Part shown: positions 9,928-18,106 of the stretch, piece by piece
How positions within the stretch are numbered: position 1 is the stretch's first letter
How the letters are laid out: each line of letters opens with the position of its first letter
NCBI RefSeq assembly: GCF_000518085.1
Contig: NZ_JACX01000011.1
Span: 1-64,000, forward strand
Origin: Bartonella grahamii ATCC 700132
GTDB taxonomy: Bacteria > Pseudomonadota > Alphaproteobacteria > Rhizobiales > Rhizobiaceae
Reading direction: 5' to 3'
DNA length: 64,000 nt
The notes under the pieces: generated by a model
Databases searched by the model: none
What the model was told of the DNA's origin: nothing
Seen by the model: only the letters and a program-made list of their open reading frames with translations
Made by a program: the position numbers and the translations under genes

Positions 9928-10267
9928 ATGCAAACCGTGATTAAAACGGCAGCTTATTGAATTTCTGCAAAAAAAGAAGGCGTATCGCTTGAAGAATTAT
10001 TTGATATTGTTTCTTTTATTGCTACTCATCCAGATGCTGGTGATCTTGTGGAAGGTACGAGAGGGAAGCTAAGGAACGTCAGGTTTTAAAGCATAAGGGG
10101 TAAAAGAGGGAGATATAGGGTTATAGCCTTTTTTGGGTGGTCAAAATATTCCGGTGTTGATCGAAGATGTGTACAGTCAATCATCTTGAGGCAATTTGGC
10201 AAAATCAGAGAGGAATGCGTGGAAGAAAAATTTAACTGCGCTTCTCGATGAATATCGAAAAAAATAA
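9928..10267 (+). pseudogene. RelE/HigB2-type toxin, decayed
   Basis: From ATG 9928 the frame reads MQTVIKTAAY, then an in-frame TGA at 9958, then EGVSLEELFDIVSFIATHPD and AGDLVEGTRG, and after frameshifts the C-terminal motif AKSERNAWKKNLTALLDEYR ending at TAA 10265. This order is typical of the RelE/ParE-superfamily HigB2 toxins (dimer helix, PGTGG loop, AKxERxxL tail). Several frame breaks make it non-functional. It is followed immediately by its antitoxin remnant. Confidence 0.65.
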
Positions 10268-10269
10268 TA

Positions 10270-10483
10270 ATGGATAAGGCAAATAAAGCAGGACCTCGTA
10301 TATTAAAAGGTGTTTGTGAAGCTTTTGTCTGAAGCTAAAGGTGAAACTGATACTAAATTTGTATCGATATTCCTGCAAATGTTGATATCAAAAAAAATCA
10401 GAAAAGATATTGGGTTATAGATATCATTTTCGGCACGTTGTGGTTTTTCTGTGGGGCGCATTCGTGATTGGGAATGGAGGTGA
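10270..10483 (+). pseudogene. XRE-family antitoxin partner, decayed
   Basis: Starting at ATG 10270 the frames in order give ANKAGPRILKGVCEAF, EAKGETDTKF, DIPANVDIKKI and finally FSARCGFSVGRIRDWEW. This is the layout of the short HTH antitoxin that accompanies HigB2 toxins (ERILEGVREAL, then PADIDVRAIR, then an HTH ending in RDWEQGR). Internal stops and frameshifts are present. The sequence stops being alignable at the tryptophan motif, 60 bases before an inverted virB11 fragment. Confidence 0.65.
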
Positions 10484-10540
10484 TATTTTTACTTCTTTTT
10501 GCTTTTTGCTTTCGATTATTGAAAATGAATCTGAAGCTAT

Positions 10541-10577
10541 GGTGGTAATTTAGCACGCGATGATATCCGCGGCTTAT
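10541..10577. repeat. Inverted copy of a virB11 segment
   Basis: These 37 bases are the exact reverse complement of 10738-10774, which encodes GGNLARDDIRGL near the end of virB11. The plus-strand copy keeps the same codons (GGNLARDDIRGL then a stop). The two arms enclose 160 bases. It indicates a second, inverted virB11 end left by a past duplication or rearrangement at this border of the T4SS locus. Confidence 0.9.
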
Positions 10578-10633
10578 AATCGTGTTTTTAAGAAAGCTCT
10601 ATTGGTATAAAAGGGGGGTGAGGGTTGCGTTTT

Positions 10634-11686
10634 TTAAAAAGCATCACGGCGTTTGAAAGGATCGTAATAGATTTCTGTTACACGAAATTTTCCTTCGAGG
10701 CGTTTACATTGGATGATGACATCTATCATCGAGATTAATAAGCCGCGGATATCATCGCGTGCTAAATTACCACCACCGTCACTTTCTTTGACTAAAAGGG
10801 TCATTTGTTCGAAGGCTGCAAGTGCTGTTGAGGCATGGACGGTGGTAATGGAGCCTGGGTGACCAGAGTTGACATTACGGATATAGTAAAAGGCTGTACC
10901 ATCACGCAGCTCTTGTAGAAGGATTCTGTCGGGGCGCATGCGTAAGCCAGATTCAAGTAGTTCTTTTGCGCCTGCTTTTGCTAAGCCCTGGTTATCTTTT
11001 GAATAAAAGAGTTGGACTTTGTTTGAATGGGGAACGACAAGTTCTGGCGTGTCCTCAATGGTGAGAATTCGTTCATATTCAGGGATTTTTGCAATTAAAG
11101 CTTTGGAGAGGGTTGTTTTCCCGGAACCGGTTTTGCCCGATATTAAGATATTTTGTTGTGTAATAACGGCTCTTTCTAAAAAGGTGCAAAAATCTTTAGC
11201 GATAAAGAGATCTGTTAACTCTTTGTCTGTATCAGAGAGTTCGGATAACCGTTCAGTCATTTGTTGTGTGGGTGTGAAACTGGTGTTTTGGGCGACAGAA
11301 AACAGATTGTTTTCATGTAAACTTTCAAGAGAAAAAGTGCGTGATGAAGGTTTACGAATGGTCATGCTAATGGTATTGGCTGCAACAGCTGGAGGCATAA
11401 CAATTTGTATGCGTTCGTTGTTTGGCAGTGTTGCGGAGAGAACGGGATTTTCTACACTGATTTTTTGTGTTGTGTAGGCAGCAACAACTTTTGCAATTCC
11501 TTCTAGTTCGCCGTAGGTTAGTTCTTTTAAGATGTGGGTTTGCCAACCATCTGGACCCTCAACAATTACTTCGCCGGGGCGATTGATAACAATTTCAAAT
11601 AAATTCTCATCATTGAGGAAGTCATCTAAGATCTTTAATTTTGTTAAAACGATAGAGGCGCGTTCTGCATTTTTTGCTGATGGCAT
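10634..11686 (-). CDS. virB11: T4SS traffic ATPase VirB11
   Basis: VirB11 is the hexameric cytoplasmic ATPase that switches the type IV secretion channel between pilus assembly and substrate transfer. The 350-aa product has an N-terminal domain, then Walker A GKTGSGKTT at about residue 185, then the Asp box ILTIEDTPEL, Walker B region RILLQELRDG and His box GHPGSITTVHAST. It is the last gene of the minus-strand virB operon, 17 bases after virB10. No virD4 follows; only decayed DNA and an inverted 37-base copy of its own 3' part. The protein looks intact. Confidence 0.96.
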   Translation of the reverse strand: MPSAKNAERASIVLTKLKILDDFLNDENLFEIVINRPGEVIVEGPDGWQTHILKELTYGELEGIAKVVAAYTTQKISVENPVLSATLPNNERIQIVMPPAVAANTISMTIRKPSSRTFSLESLHENNLFSVAQNTSFTPTQQMTERLSELSDTDKELTDLFIAKDFCTFLERAVITQQNILISGKTGSGKTTLSKALIAKIPEYERILTIEDTPELVVPHSNKVQLFYSKDNQGLAKAGAKELLESGLRMRPDRILLQELRDGTAFYYIRNVNSGHPGSITTVHASTALAAFEQMTLLVKESDGGGNLARDDIRGLLISMIDVIIQCKRLEGKFRVTEIYYDPFKRRDAF

Positions 11687-11703
11687 AATGTGACTTTATT
11701 GGC

Positions 11704-12876
11704 TTAATGAAAAAAGGAATAGCTGGGAGTAGAGCGGTTTCTTTTGCTCTTTACGACTAGTTTATAGACAGATGAAAAATCGAGATCTTTTGCTACGAAA
11801 ATGTTGACGAGTTCGCCTTGAAATTTTTCTAAGGTAGGAGGGATATTGATTTGATTTTCAAGGGCAATACTGGCGGCCTCTTTTCCAGTGTTGTTTGCGC
11901 CTTCAAAACCGCCGCCTCCAGAGTTGTTTGAACCTTCTTTATTGGAATTGCCTACTATTTTATTTGTTAGGGCGGTTGTGGCACCATCAATAACGGTGAG
12001 TAAAAGGGAAGAGCCAAAGCGTTCCCACCAATGGGTGTTGATGTTGCCATCAAACCCGGCTCTGCCTAAACTGTCGGTTGCGGGTGAGGCAAGGTCGATA
12101 ATGACACCGGTTGGGGTTTTGGCTCTTGTCCAGAGCACAAAGAGGCGAGATTGACCTTGTTTTATCCCTCCGCGGTATTCTCCAACGACTTGGGTTCCTT
12201 TATCAAGCAAAACAACGCGCCCATTGTCAGAGAGGATATCACGGTTGATGATGCAGCTTGCAAAGCCTGGTTGCTCACTGTTTAATGCGGTTTCTAAGAT
12301 ACAGGGAATAGAGGTTCCCATGGCGATGATAAAGTTTCTATTGCCGATGAGTTTTGCTTTTGTTTCTTCTGTTTTGGTAGGCTTTAATAGGGTCGCAAAA
12401 TTTTGTGTGTCTTGAAGGGCAGGAGAATTTTGCGCATTTGCGAGATTTTCGAGGGCATGGAGTTTGTCAAAGGGGTTGAGAGTCGTGTTGACGATGTCTT
12501 TTAATTGAGATTTAGAACCTTTGGCAAAAGCGAGAACAGGGGCGCGTCTTGCGGCATCAAGTAGTGGGTCATCTTTTTTGGGTTCTTGTGCGAGTGGTTG
12601 TGGTGGTGGTAAGGTTATTGGCGCTATGTTGGCACGCGGGTCAGAGGGGGCGAGCTCTAAAGGGGCGAGGGAATTGTGAAAGCTTTTTTCTTGTTTTTTA
12701 TGAGCTTTTGCGGTGTCTTTTTGTTCTGGGGGGGAGGATAAGATGTTCCAGAGCACATAGCCGCAGATTCCTATACAGGCTATTGCGACAACTATTTTTT
12801 TGCCGGCGGTTTTGGCGCTATTGTTTTTGCCATCCCCAATAGATCCACGATCTTCGATGATTGGTTTATCACTCAT
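11704..12876 (-). CDS. virB10: T4SS channel protein VirB10
   Basis: VirB10 spans the envelope from the inner membrane to the outer-membrane cap of the T4SS core complex and transduces energy. The 390-aa product has a short cytoplasmic N-terminus, one membrane helix (about residues 28-46, VVAIACIGICGYVLW), a Pro-rich periplasmic region (APITLPPPQPLAQEPK) and a C-terminal TrbI/VirB10 domain with IPCILETALNSE and GTQVVGEYRGGIKQGQSRLF. A Gly/Asn-rich loop (about 320-335) corresponds to the variable antenna region. A Shine-Dalgarno AGGGGACAAC supports the start. It lies 27 bases after virB9. Confidence 0.96.
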   Translation of the reverse strand: MSDKPIIEDRGSIGDGKNNSAKTAGKKIVVAIACIGICGYVLWNILSSPPEQKDTAKAHKKQEKSFHNSLAPLELAPSDPRANIAPITLPPPQPLAQEPKKDDPLLDAARRAPVLAFAKGSKSQLKDIVNTTLNPFDKLHALENLANAQNSPALQDTQNFATLLKPTKTEETKAKLIGNRNFIIAMGTSIPCILETALNSEQPGFASCIINRDILSDNGRVVLLDKGTQVVGEYRGGIKQGQSRLFVLWTRAKTPTGVIIDLASPATDSLGRAGFDGNINTHWWERFGSSLLLTVIDGATTALTNKIVGNSNKEGSNNSGGGGFEGANNTGKEAASIALENQINIPPTLEKFQGELVNIFVAKDLDFSSVYKLVVKSKRNRSTPSYSFFH

Positions 12877-12903
12877 ATGTTGTCCCCTTCAATTCCCGCT
12901 TAT

Positions 12904-13758
12904 TTAAAGATCTGATGCAACTTTACGTTCAACAGCTGGTGAGGTTGTTCCAGTATTTGGATTTGTGCCTTTAGGTTGATAGGCTTCGTTAAAGACGCAT
13001 AGGACGTTTTTTCCCTTTCTTAGGGTGAAGTGCGCGCTAATGGCATGGACAATCACCATGTTGCCTCTTGTGGTTTTGGGAACCAGCGATTCTGTACCGT
13101 CATTGTTGACGATGTAAATGGCAGGGATTTCTTGGTTGTCTGGAAATGTAAATGTTGTGGTTTTGCCATTGTCATAAACGGAGGAGGGTTCGAGCACGCT
13201 TGAGCCTTGAGCGGTGTAAGCCCAATTGCGTGGTCCGTAGGTTTCAGAAGCGTTGAAGACATTATCAATACGCTGGGCTTGTTGTTTTTCTTGTCGCATA
13301 AGGGCGGCGAGTCTTCTTTGTTCTGCTTCTTCTTGTGGGTAGCGAAATTTCACAAGGAAATATGTTTCTTGTCCAGAGGAAATTTCCCCATCTTTGACCA
13401 TGAGTTCAAATTGATAGGAGCGCTTTGAGCCATCAAGCTTTGTGGTGACGACTTGGAGATTGGTAATGGGTTGGACTTCTCGGGCTTTTAGGAAAAGAAT
13501 ATTGCCAGCGGGAGCGACTTCCCACGCAACGCTGTTGCCAATTGCCACATGGGCAATTTCTTCATTGGGAGAAAATTCTATTTGTACCGATGAGCGTATG
13601 GAGCCAATAATTTTTGTGACATTATAAGCATCATAGTTGATAAAGCGAATGCGGCTATCGCTTGGCGCGCGGGTGGGAAAAATACTGGCATGGCTCAAGG
13701 CTATAGGAGAGAGGGTAATAGCGATGTTAAGAATGAGAAAAAGAATTTTTTTTGTCAT
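12904..13758 (-). CDS. virB9: T4SS outer-core protein VirB9
   Basis: VirB9 joins VirB7 and VirB10 in the outer-membrane core ring. The 284-aa product begins with a signal peptide (MTKKILFLILNIAITLSPIA, cleavage near SHA), followed by the N-terminal VirB9 domain (DSRIRFINYDAYNVTKIIG) and the C-terminal domain (NWAYTAQGSS, then NQEIPAIYIVNNDG). Its ATG lies two bases after the virB8 stop, so the two are coupled. Nothing suggests truncation. Confidence 0.95.
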   Translation of the reverse strand: MTKKILFLILNIAITLSPIALSHASIFPTRAPSDSRIRFINYDAYNVTKIIGSIRSSVQIEFSPNEEIAHVAIGNSVAWEVAPAGNILFLKAREVQPITNLQVVTTKLDGSKRSYQFELMVKDGEISSGQETYFLVKFRYPQEEAEQRRLAALMRQEKQQAQRIDNVFNASETYGPRNWAYTAQGSSVLEPSSVYDNGKTTTFTFPDNQEIPAIYIVNNDGTESLVPKTTRGNMVIVHAISAHFTLRKGKNVLCVFNEAYQPKGTNPNTGTTSPAVERKVASDL

Positions 13759-13760
13759 GA

Positions 13761-14432
13761 TCAGTTGACCACTTCCGGATCGGTTCTATATTCATTAACA
13801 ATAAACCCTAGAGGATTTATCAAACGGTTTTGGACAGAGATAGGGGCATTGATATATTCAAAGGTAAGTGTTGCAACCCAGTGGGTGATGAATTCTTTGT
13901 TGTTGTCGTTGTCATGGATGGTTCTGTAGTAACGCACTTGGGCAACATCGTCATTGATAAAGGAGATTGATTTTATTGTTATTGTAACGGAGGCGTGTTT
14001 ATAGAGAATTTGAGGACTTTGGGGATTTCTTGCTCCATACCAGCTGGCAAATCTTTGCTGTTCTTCAGAAGAAGAGAGGAGAGAGACGGTTTGGAAGTTG
14101 TGTTGTGTTTCTTCTGTGGTGAAGCCTTCACGGGAGCGGACATATTTTGCAGCAAAGTAGCGTGTGATTGCTTCGTCGACATTGGTGAGACCTTCTTTTA
14201 AGGCTTCCACAACTTCAACAATGCCGGTTGAATTGTCCACACGGATGACAAAAGGTTCCACGGTTTTAAGGGGCGTGAGGGTGATGACCGCGAGAGAAGA
14301 CATTATTGCAACAGCAACCGCGATGCCGGCAATGGCAAGCGAGACGCGGGTGGTGCGGCGTGAGGCGAGCATGCGATCTTGATCAAACGAGCGTGCTTCG
14401 GCAATGTATTGTTCTATGTCTTTTTCTTTCAT
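13761..14432 (-). CDS. virB8: T4SS assembly factor VirB8
   Basis: VirB8 is a bitopic inner-membrane protein that nucleates T4SS assembly. The chosen ATG at 14432 ([14 protein letters not shown]) overlaps the virB7 stop as ATGA; an in-frame ATG at 14447 is possible but lies inside virB7. One membrane helix at about residues 30-52 ([20 protein letters not shown]) is followed by the periplasmic NTF2-like domain with the conserved core region VRYYRT and a C-terminal [12 protein letters not shown]. Length of 223 aa is typical. Confidence 0.95.
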   Translation of the reverse strand: MKEKDIEQYIAEARSFDQDRMLASRRTTRVSLAIAGIAVAVAIMSSLAVITLTPLKTVEPFVIRVDNSTGIVEVVEALKEGLTNVDEAITRYFAAKYVRSREGFTTEETQHNFQTVSLLSSSEEQQRFASWYGARNPQSPQILYKHASVTITIKSISFINDDVAQVRYYRTIHDNDNNKEFITHWVATLTFEYINAPISVQNRLINPLGFIVNEYRTDPEVVN

Positions 14433-14710
14433 GCTTTTTGCCCGCAATTTTTGTAAGATTTGATTTCTTCATCCGTTAATTTTTGTGCCAGAAGCGTTTC
14501 CAGCTTCCCTTCTTTTAGGGTTGAAGGGGTGTTGTTACTGATGATAATGGGCGTGGGCGTGGGTTTTTTCCCTTCCCAATTCCACATTGATCTGTTGAGT
14601 GGACGTTTAGAATATCCATCACACTTTGGGAGTGACTTCAGTGTGTTTGGTGAAGACACACAGCCACTGAGAAAGAGAAACGGCAAGATTACCCCAATTT
14701 TTTTTAACAT
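14429..14710 (-). CDS. virB7: T4SS lipoprotein VirB7
   Basis: This small lipoprotein occupies the virB7 position between virB6 and virB8. From ATG 14710 (preceded by AAAGGAAATGGAAG) the 93-aa product has a lipoprotein signal ending in the lipobox LSGC ([17 protein letters not shown]), then a Pro/Thr-rich mature part. VirB7 anchors VirB9 in the outer membrane. Sequence conservation in this family is low, so the call relies on position, size and the lipobox. Its stop overlaps the virB8 start. Confidence 0.85.
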   Translation of the reverse strand: MLKKIGVILPFLFLSGCVSSPNTLKSLPKCDGYSKRPLNRSMWNWEGKKPTPTPIIISNNTPSTLKEGKLETLLAQKLTDEEIKSYKNCGQKA

Positions 14711-14724
14711 TCTTCCATTTCCTT

Positions 14725-15636
14725 TCATTTTATTAGGCCTAATATTGCCATTGCTTTCTGTTCCATCTTATCCATATGCTTCTGCATAGCTTTGAAAGGA
14801 GCTTTTACTGCGTCGACGCCTGCTTTCGTTGATCCTGTAAGAGCAGCTCCACCAGAAGCTAAAGCCGATGCGATTTCTGGCAATTTGTAAAAGATAAGAA
14901 TACCACAACTGCTGATACCTAAAAATTGCACTAAAGCAACGATCATATCTCTAGGACTATCTGAAAGGAGTTTTGTTGCAAGATCGACATATAAACCACC
15001 GATTATGACTATTAATACCTGAAGTATGATGAAATTTACTGTTTGATTTAACCATGCTTCTGTAAATCTTCTGGTTGAGGAAAACATATAGAGACTTATG
15101 AAGAGTGGACCTACTGATAGGACAAGAAACAAACCAATTTTAGCATATACTGAGACGAAAAAACCGACACCACAAAAGAGAGCAGAAACTCCTAAGCAGA
15201 AAAGACCAGCAAGCCAATAGACAGCAAATGTAAATGTATGTTCTCTGTTGGCAGCATCAAAAACGTGTCCAGCAGCAGTTTGTATCATATTATCCCATAC
15301 ATTTTTATCTGAATGTGCTCCTTGGGTGACATTTGCAACGGCATTCGGCAGATCGTTGAAGAATATATCCCTAACCCAAGTATTATAATGGGTGGCGTTT
15401 GTGGCAAGTGCAACAATAATGCCAAGTTTGAAAACTGTTGCTATAAACTCCCATAAGGGCATGGAAGAACGCCCATAGATGATATTGTACCCTATAAATA
15501 TAATATAGATTGTACAAGACGCTTTAAGCGGAGTAGATAAAGATGATGAGAGATTTCTAATGGTGTCATCCATTACCTTTGTGAGGGGCTCGATCAACCC
15601 GTTGTCTATCATGGTAAATATATCATACGCTGCCAT
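14725..15636 (-). CDS. virB6: T4SS inner-membrane channel protein VirB6
   Basis: VirB6 is the polytopic inner-membrane channel component of the T4SS. The 303-aa product shows at least five hydrophobic segments (about residues 37-55, 67-85, 143-170, 172-192, 205-225 and 240-255) and ends with a polar tail. The N-terminus (DIFTMIDNGLIEPLTKVMDD) is shared with two truncated fragments further upstream in the operon (16032-16253 and 16749-16952). It therefore appears to be the one functional copy left after duplication of a virB6-eexN unit. Confidence 0.93.
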   Translation of the reverse strand: MAAYDIFTMIDNGLIEPLTKVMDDTIRNLSSSLSTPLKASCTIYIIFIGYNIIYGRSSMPLWEFIATVFKLGIIVALATNATHYNTWVRDIFFNDLPNAVANVTQGAHSDKNVWDNMIQTAAGHVFDAANREHTFTFAVYWLAGLFCLGVSALFCGVGFFVSVYAKIGLFLVLSVGPLFISLYMFSSTRRFTEAWLNQTVNFIILQVLIVIIGGLYVDLATKLLSDSPRDMIVALVQFLGISSCGILIFYKLPEIASALASGGAALTGSTKAGVDAVKAPFKAMQKHMDKMEQKAMAILGLIK

Positions 15637-15697
15637 TGTTTTTCTCCGCTTCTTATCATACGGGTTCGCGTTCCATACAAAGTCGAATTTTTATGCT

Positions 15698-15982
15698 TTA
15701 ATTACTGTCTTCTTTCTTTTCAGATTGTTCTTTCATTTTTTGTTTATCGTCATTTTTACGATATTTATTTAGATAGTTATCAAAATTTTCTTGACGTACT
15801 TCTTCTATTGCTTTGTCTAAATTTTTACAATTTTGTGAATCTCCTGTCCATCCACACTTACGTCTCCATTCATCGCGTAAATTTTTATCTTTTTTAAATT
15901 CTGCAACACTATAGGTTTTTTCACAACCAGCCGTGATGAGCCCAGCGCAAAGCAGCAATGTTGTTATGAGAACTTTATTCAT
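15698..15982 (-). CDS. eexN: EexN-type entry-exclusion lipoprotein, copy 5
   Basis: A lipoprotein of 94 aa with signal and lipobox MNKVLITTLLLCAGLITAGC, followed by EKTYSVAEFKKDKNLRDEW and a second conserved Cys pair (KCGWTGDSQNCKNLDKA), the layout of EexN family proteins from conjugation operons. EexN proteins block redundant DNA entry from donors with the same transfer system. It is the copy next to the intact virB6 and one of the two short ones, with a Lys/Asp-rich tail. The family name is from motif recognition. Confidence 0.8.
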   Translation of the reverse strand: MNKVLITTLLLCAGLITAGCEKTYSVAEFKKDKNLRDEWRRKCGWTGDSQNCKNLDKAIEEVRQENFDNYLNKYRKNDDKQKMKEQSEKKEDSN

Positions 15983-16031
15983 CGATATTTCCCCTTCATT
16001 TTTTCAGTTTTACAAGGTTTGAGCACAATCT

Positions 16032-16253
16032 TTAAATTATGCTTGTGTTATCGGTTGTTTCACAACCAGTGATGATAAATCTAGGGCACAGACATATTGT
16101 TGCCATAAATATATTATAAAGAGCGTGAAATGCTTTAAGTTGAGCAGCTAAAGCGCAATAGTGATGTGTAATGACGTCATTCATTGTCTTTGTAATGGGC
16201 TCCATCAACATATTGTCTATTTTAGTGAATATGCCTTTGCTTTCTACTGCCAT
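16032..16253 (-). pseudogene. virB6 5' fragment, second
   Basis: A 73-codon ORF begins MAVESKGIFTKIDNMLMEP and continues ITKTMNDVITHHYCALAAQL, matching the first 40 residues of VirB6 (GIFTMIDNGLIEPLTKVMDD). After about residue 50 the similarity ends and the reading frame stops, so all channel-forming parts are gone. It keeps its start and spacing relative to the preceding eexN. It may be translated as a small peptide, but is best read as a remnant of a duplicated virB6. Confidence 0.75.
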
Positions 16254-16279
16254 TGAGATGCTCCGCTCTTCATTATGTC

Positions 16280-16684
16280 TTAATGGTTATTTTGTTGTTC
16301 TTCTGCCGCGCGCTCTTTTGCTCTTCGTTCTTCTTCAGCGCGTGTTTCCGCTCTTTGTTTTTCGAGTATTTTTTGAGTCTCAGCTCTCATTTTTTCACGA
16401 TCAGCTTTTTGTTTCGCCATAAATTCTTCATATCTTTTGCGATTTTCTTCTGCAATTTTACGACTTCTTTCTGCTTCTTTTGCTTCATATTCTTTCTGAA
16501 GTTCTAAAAATGCTAACCGCATGTTTTCACAATTTTTTGAAGTTCCTGCAAATCCACATTTCGCATCCCACTCGAAGCGTAAATTTTTATCTTTTTTAAA
16601 TTCTGCGACGCTATAGGTTTTTTCACATCCAGCTGTGATGAGCCCTGTGCAAAGTAGCAATGTTGTTATGAGAACTTTATTCAT
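16280..16684 (-). CDS. eexN: EexN-type entry-exclusion lipoprotein, copy 4
   Basis: From ATG 16684 (after AAGAAGGGGAAATAC) the 134-aa product has the same lipoprotein signal as its neighbours (LLLCTGLITAGC) and the Cys-bearing domain CGFAGTSKNCENMRLAFLEL. The C-terminal 75 residues are a Lys/Glu/Arg-rich coiled coil ending AEEQQNNH, which differs in length and sequence from the short copies. It is very similar to copy 3; the signal and Cys domain are nearly identical while the charged tail has drifted. Confidence 0.8.
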   Translation of the reverse strand: MNKVLITTLLLCTGLITAGCEKTYSVAEFKKDKNLRFEWDAKCGFAGTSKNCENMRLAFLELQKEYEAKEAERSRKIAEENRKRYEEFMAKQKADREKMRAETQKILEKQRAETRAEEERRAKERAAEEQQNNH

Positions 16685-16748
16685 AGTATTTCCCCTTCTT
16701 TCTTTCAGTTTTACAAGTTTTGAGCACAATCTTTAAATTATGCTTGTG

Positions 16749-16952
16749 TTATCGGTTTTTATAACCAGTGATGATAAATCTAGGGCACAGACATAATGTT
16801 GCCATAAATCTATTGTATAGTCTGTAAGGTTCTTTAAGTTGAGCAGCTAAAGCGCAGTAGTGATGTGTAATGGCGCTATCCATTGTTTTTGTAATGGGCT
16901 CCATCAACATATTGTCGATATAAGAAAATATGCCTTTGCTTTCTACTGCCAT
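16749..16952 (-). pseudogene. virB6 5' fragment, first
   Basis: A 67-codon ORF with the same start as the other fragment (MAVESKGIFSYIDNMLMEP) and the same ending (CLCPRFIITG). It matches only the N-terminal 40-50 residues of VirB6. The plus-strand DNA around both fragments is nearly identical from the fragment end through the following eexN signal, showing that the duplicated unit was virB6(5')-eexN. Confidence 0.75.
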
Positions 16953-16978
16953 TGAGATGCTCCGCTCTTCATTATGTC

Positions 16979-17383
16979 TTAATTATTATTCTGTTGTTCT
17001 TCTGCCGCCCGTTCTTTTGCTCTTCGTTCTTCTTCCGCGCGCTCTTTTGCTTTTTGTTCAGCTAATTTTTTTTGAGTATTAGCTTCCATTTTTTCAAGAT
17101 CAGCTTTTTGTTTCGCCATAAATTCTTCATATCTTTTGCGATCGTTCTCTTCCGCTTGACGCTCTCTTTCTGCTGCTTGTGCCTCATATTCTTTTTCAAG
17201 TTCTAAAAATGCTAACCGCATGTTTTCACAATTTTTTGAAGTTCCTGCAAATCCACATCTAGCATCCCACTCGAAGCGTAAATTTTTATCTTTTTTAAAT
17301 TCTGCGACGCTATAGGTTTTTTCACATCCAGCCGTGATAATTCCAGTGCAAAGTAGCAATGTTGTTACGAGAACTTTATTCAT
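16979..17383 (-). CDS. eexN: EexN-type entry-exclusion lipoprotein, copy 3
   Basis: A 134-aa lipoprotein (MNKVLVTTLLLCTGIITAGC) with the EexN Cys domain (ARCGFAGTSKNCENMRLAF) and a Lys/Glu/Ala-rich coiled-coil tail. It lies 2 bases before copy 2 ends and is probably translated from the same message. Compared with copy 4 the tail carries several substitutions and a slightly different heptad pattern. Confidence 0.8.
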   Translation of the reverse strand: MNKVLVTTLLLCTGIITAGCEKTYSVAEFKKDKNLRFEWDARCGFAGTSKNCENMRLAFLELEKEYEAQAAERERQAEENDRKRYEEFMAKQKADLEKMEANTQKKLAEQKAKERAEEERRAKERAAEEQQNNN

Positions 17384-17385
17384 GA

Positions 17386-17811
17386 TTAATGATTGTCCTG
17401 TTGTTGTTGTTTAGCTTTAGCGCGCTCTTCTGCTTCTCTTTCGGCTTGTTCTTTTGCTTTTTCTTCAGCTTCTTTTTTTTCTATTTCAGCTTGCCTTTTT
17501 TCAAAATCAATTTTCCATTTTTCATGTCTAGCTCGCATTTCGGCTCGATATTCTTCCATCGCTTTACGCATGTTTTCGTTGTGCTCCCTAATTCTCTCTT
17601 CAGCTTTTGCTTCATATTCCTTTTGAAGTTCAAGTTGTGCTAATCTTAGGTTTTCACAATTTTTTGAAGTTCCTGCGAATCCACATTTAGCATTCCACTC
17701 TCCCATCAAATTTTTATCTTTTTTAAATTCTGCGACGCTATAGGTTTTTTCGCAACCAGCCGTGATGAGCCCTGTGCAAAGCAGCAATGTTGTTATGAGA
17801 ACTTTATTCAT
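17386..17811 (-). CDS. eexN: EexN-type entry-exclusion lipoprotein, copy 2
   Basis: A 141-aa lipoprotein with signal MNKVLITTLLLCTGLITAGC and Cys domain AKCGFAGTSKNCENLRLAQL. The long charged tail is the most divergent of the three long copies (HNENMRKAMEEYRAEMRARH, then EKRQAEIEKKEAEEKAKEQA). Its ATG overlaps the stop of copy 1, so the two are translationally coupled. Confidence 0.8.
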   Translation of the reverse strand: MNKVLITTLLLCTGLITAGCEKTYSVAEFKKDKNLMGEWNAKCGFAGTSKNCENLRLAQLELQKEYEAKAEERIREHNENMRKAMEEYRAEMRARHEKWKIDFEKRQAEIEKKEAEEKAKEQAEREAEERAKAKQQQQDNH

Positions 17812-18089
17812 TATTTATTGTCCTGTTTCTTTTCAGATTCTTGTTTATCGTCATTTGTCGAGCCAGTTCTCCCCCATCCCCATGTTGGAAGACTCTCACG
17901 ATAAGCTTGCTCTGCGTTTTTACAATTTTGCGAATCGAGATCCCCTGATGTCATACATTTCATTTTCCATTTTTCGTATAATTTGTGATCTTTCTTAAAT
18001 TCTTCTACGCTGTGGGTTTTTTCACAACCAGCCGTGATCAGCCCTGTGCAAAGTAGCAATGTTGTTATGATGATCTTGTTCATGTTCAA
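17811..18089 (-). CDS. eexN: EexN-type entry-exclusion lipoprotein, copy 1
   Basis: The first of five tandem eexN-like genes, directly after virB5. The 92-aa product (MNMNKIIITTLLLCTGLITA, lipobox TAGC) has a longer spacing between the conserved cysteines (CMTSGDLDSQNCKNAEQAYR) and a short Lys/Asp-rich tail. It is the most divergent copy with copy 5, suggesting these two are older than the near-identical copies 3 and 4. Confidence 0.8.
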   Translation of the reverse strand: MNMNKIIITTLLLCTGLITAGCEKTHSVEEFKKDHKLYEKWKMKCMTSGDLDSQNCKNAEQAYRESLPTWGWGRTGSTNDDKQESEKKQDNK

Positions 18090-18106
18090 GCCCCTCTTTC
18101 TCCCGT

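Noticed and set aside
11019-11477. 152-codon plus-strand ORF inside virB11
   Set aside because: Shadow frame of virB11 on the opposite strand, no start signal.
16171-17998. Plus-strand Phe/Cys-rich ORFs opposite the eexN genes
   Set aside because: They are reverse frames of Lys/Glu-rich coiled coils, which always yield Phe/Ser/Leu-rich shadows.
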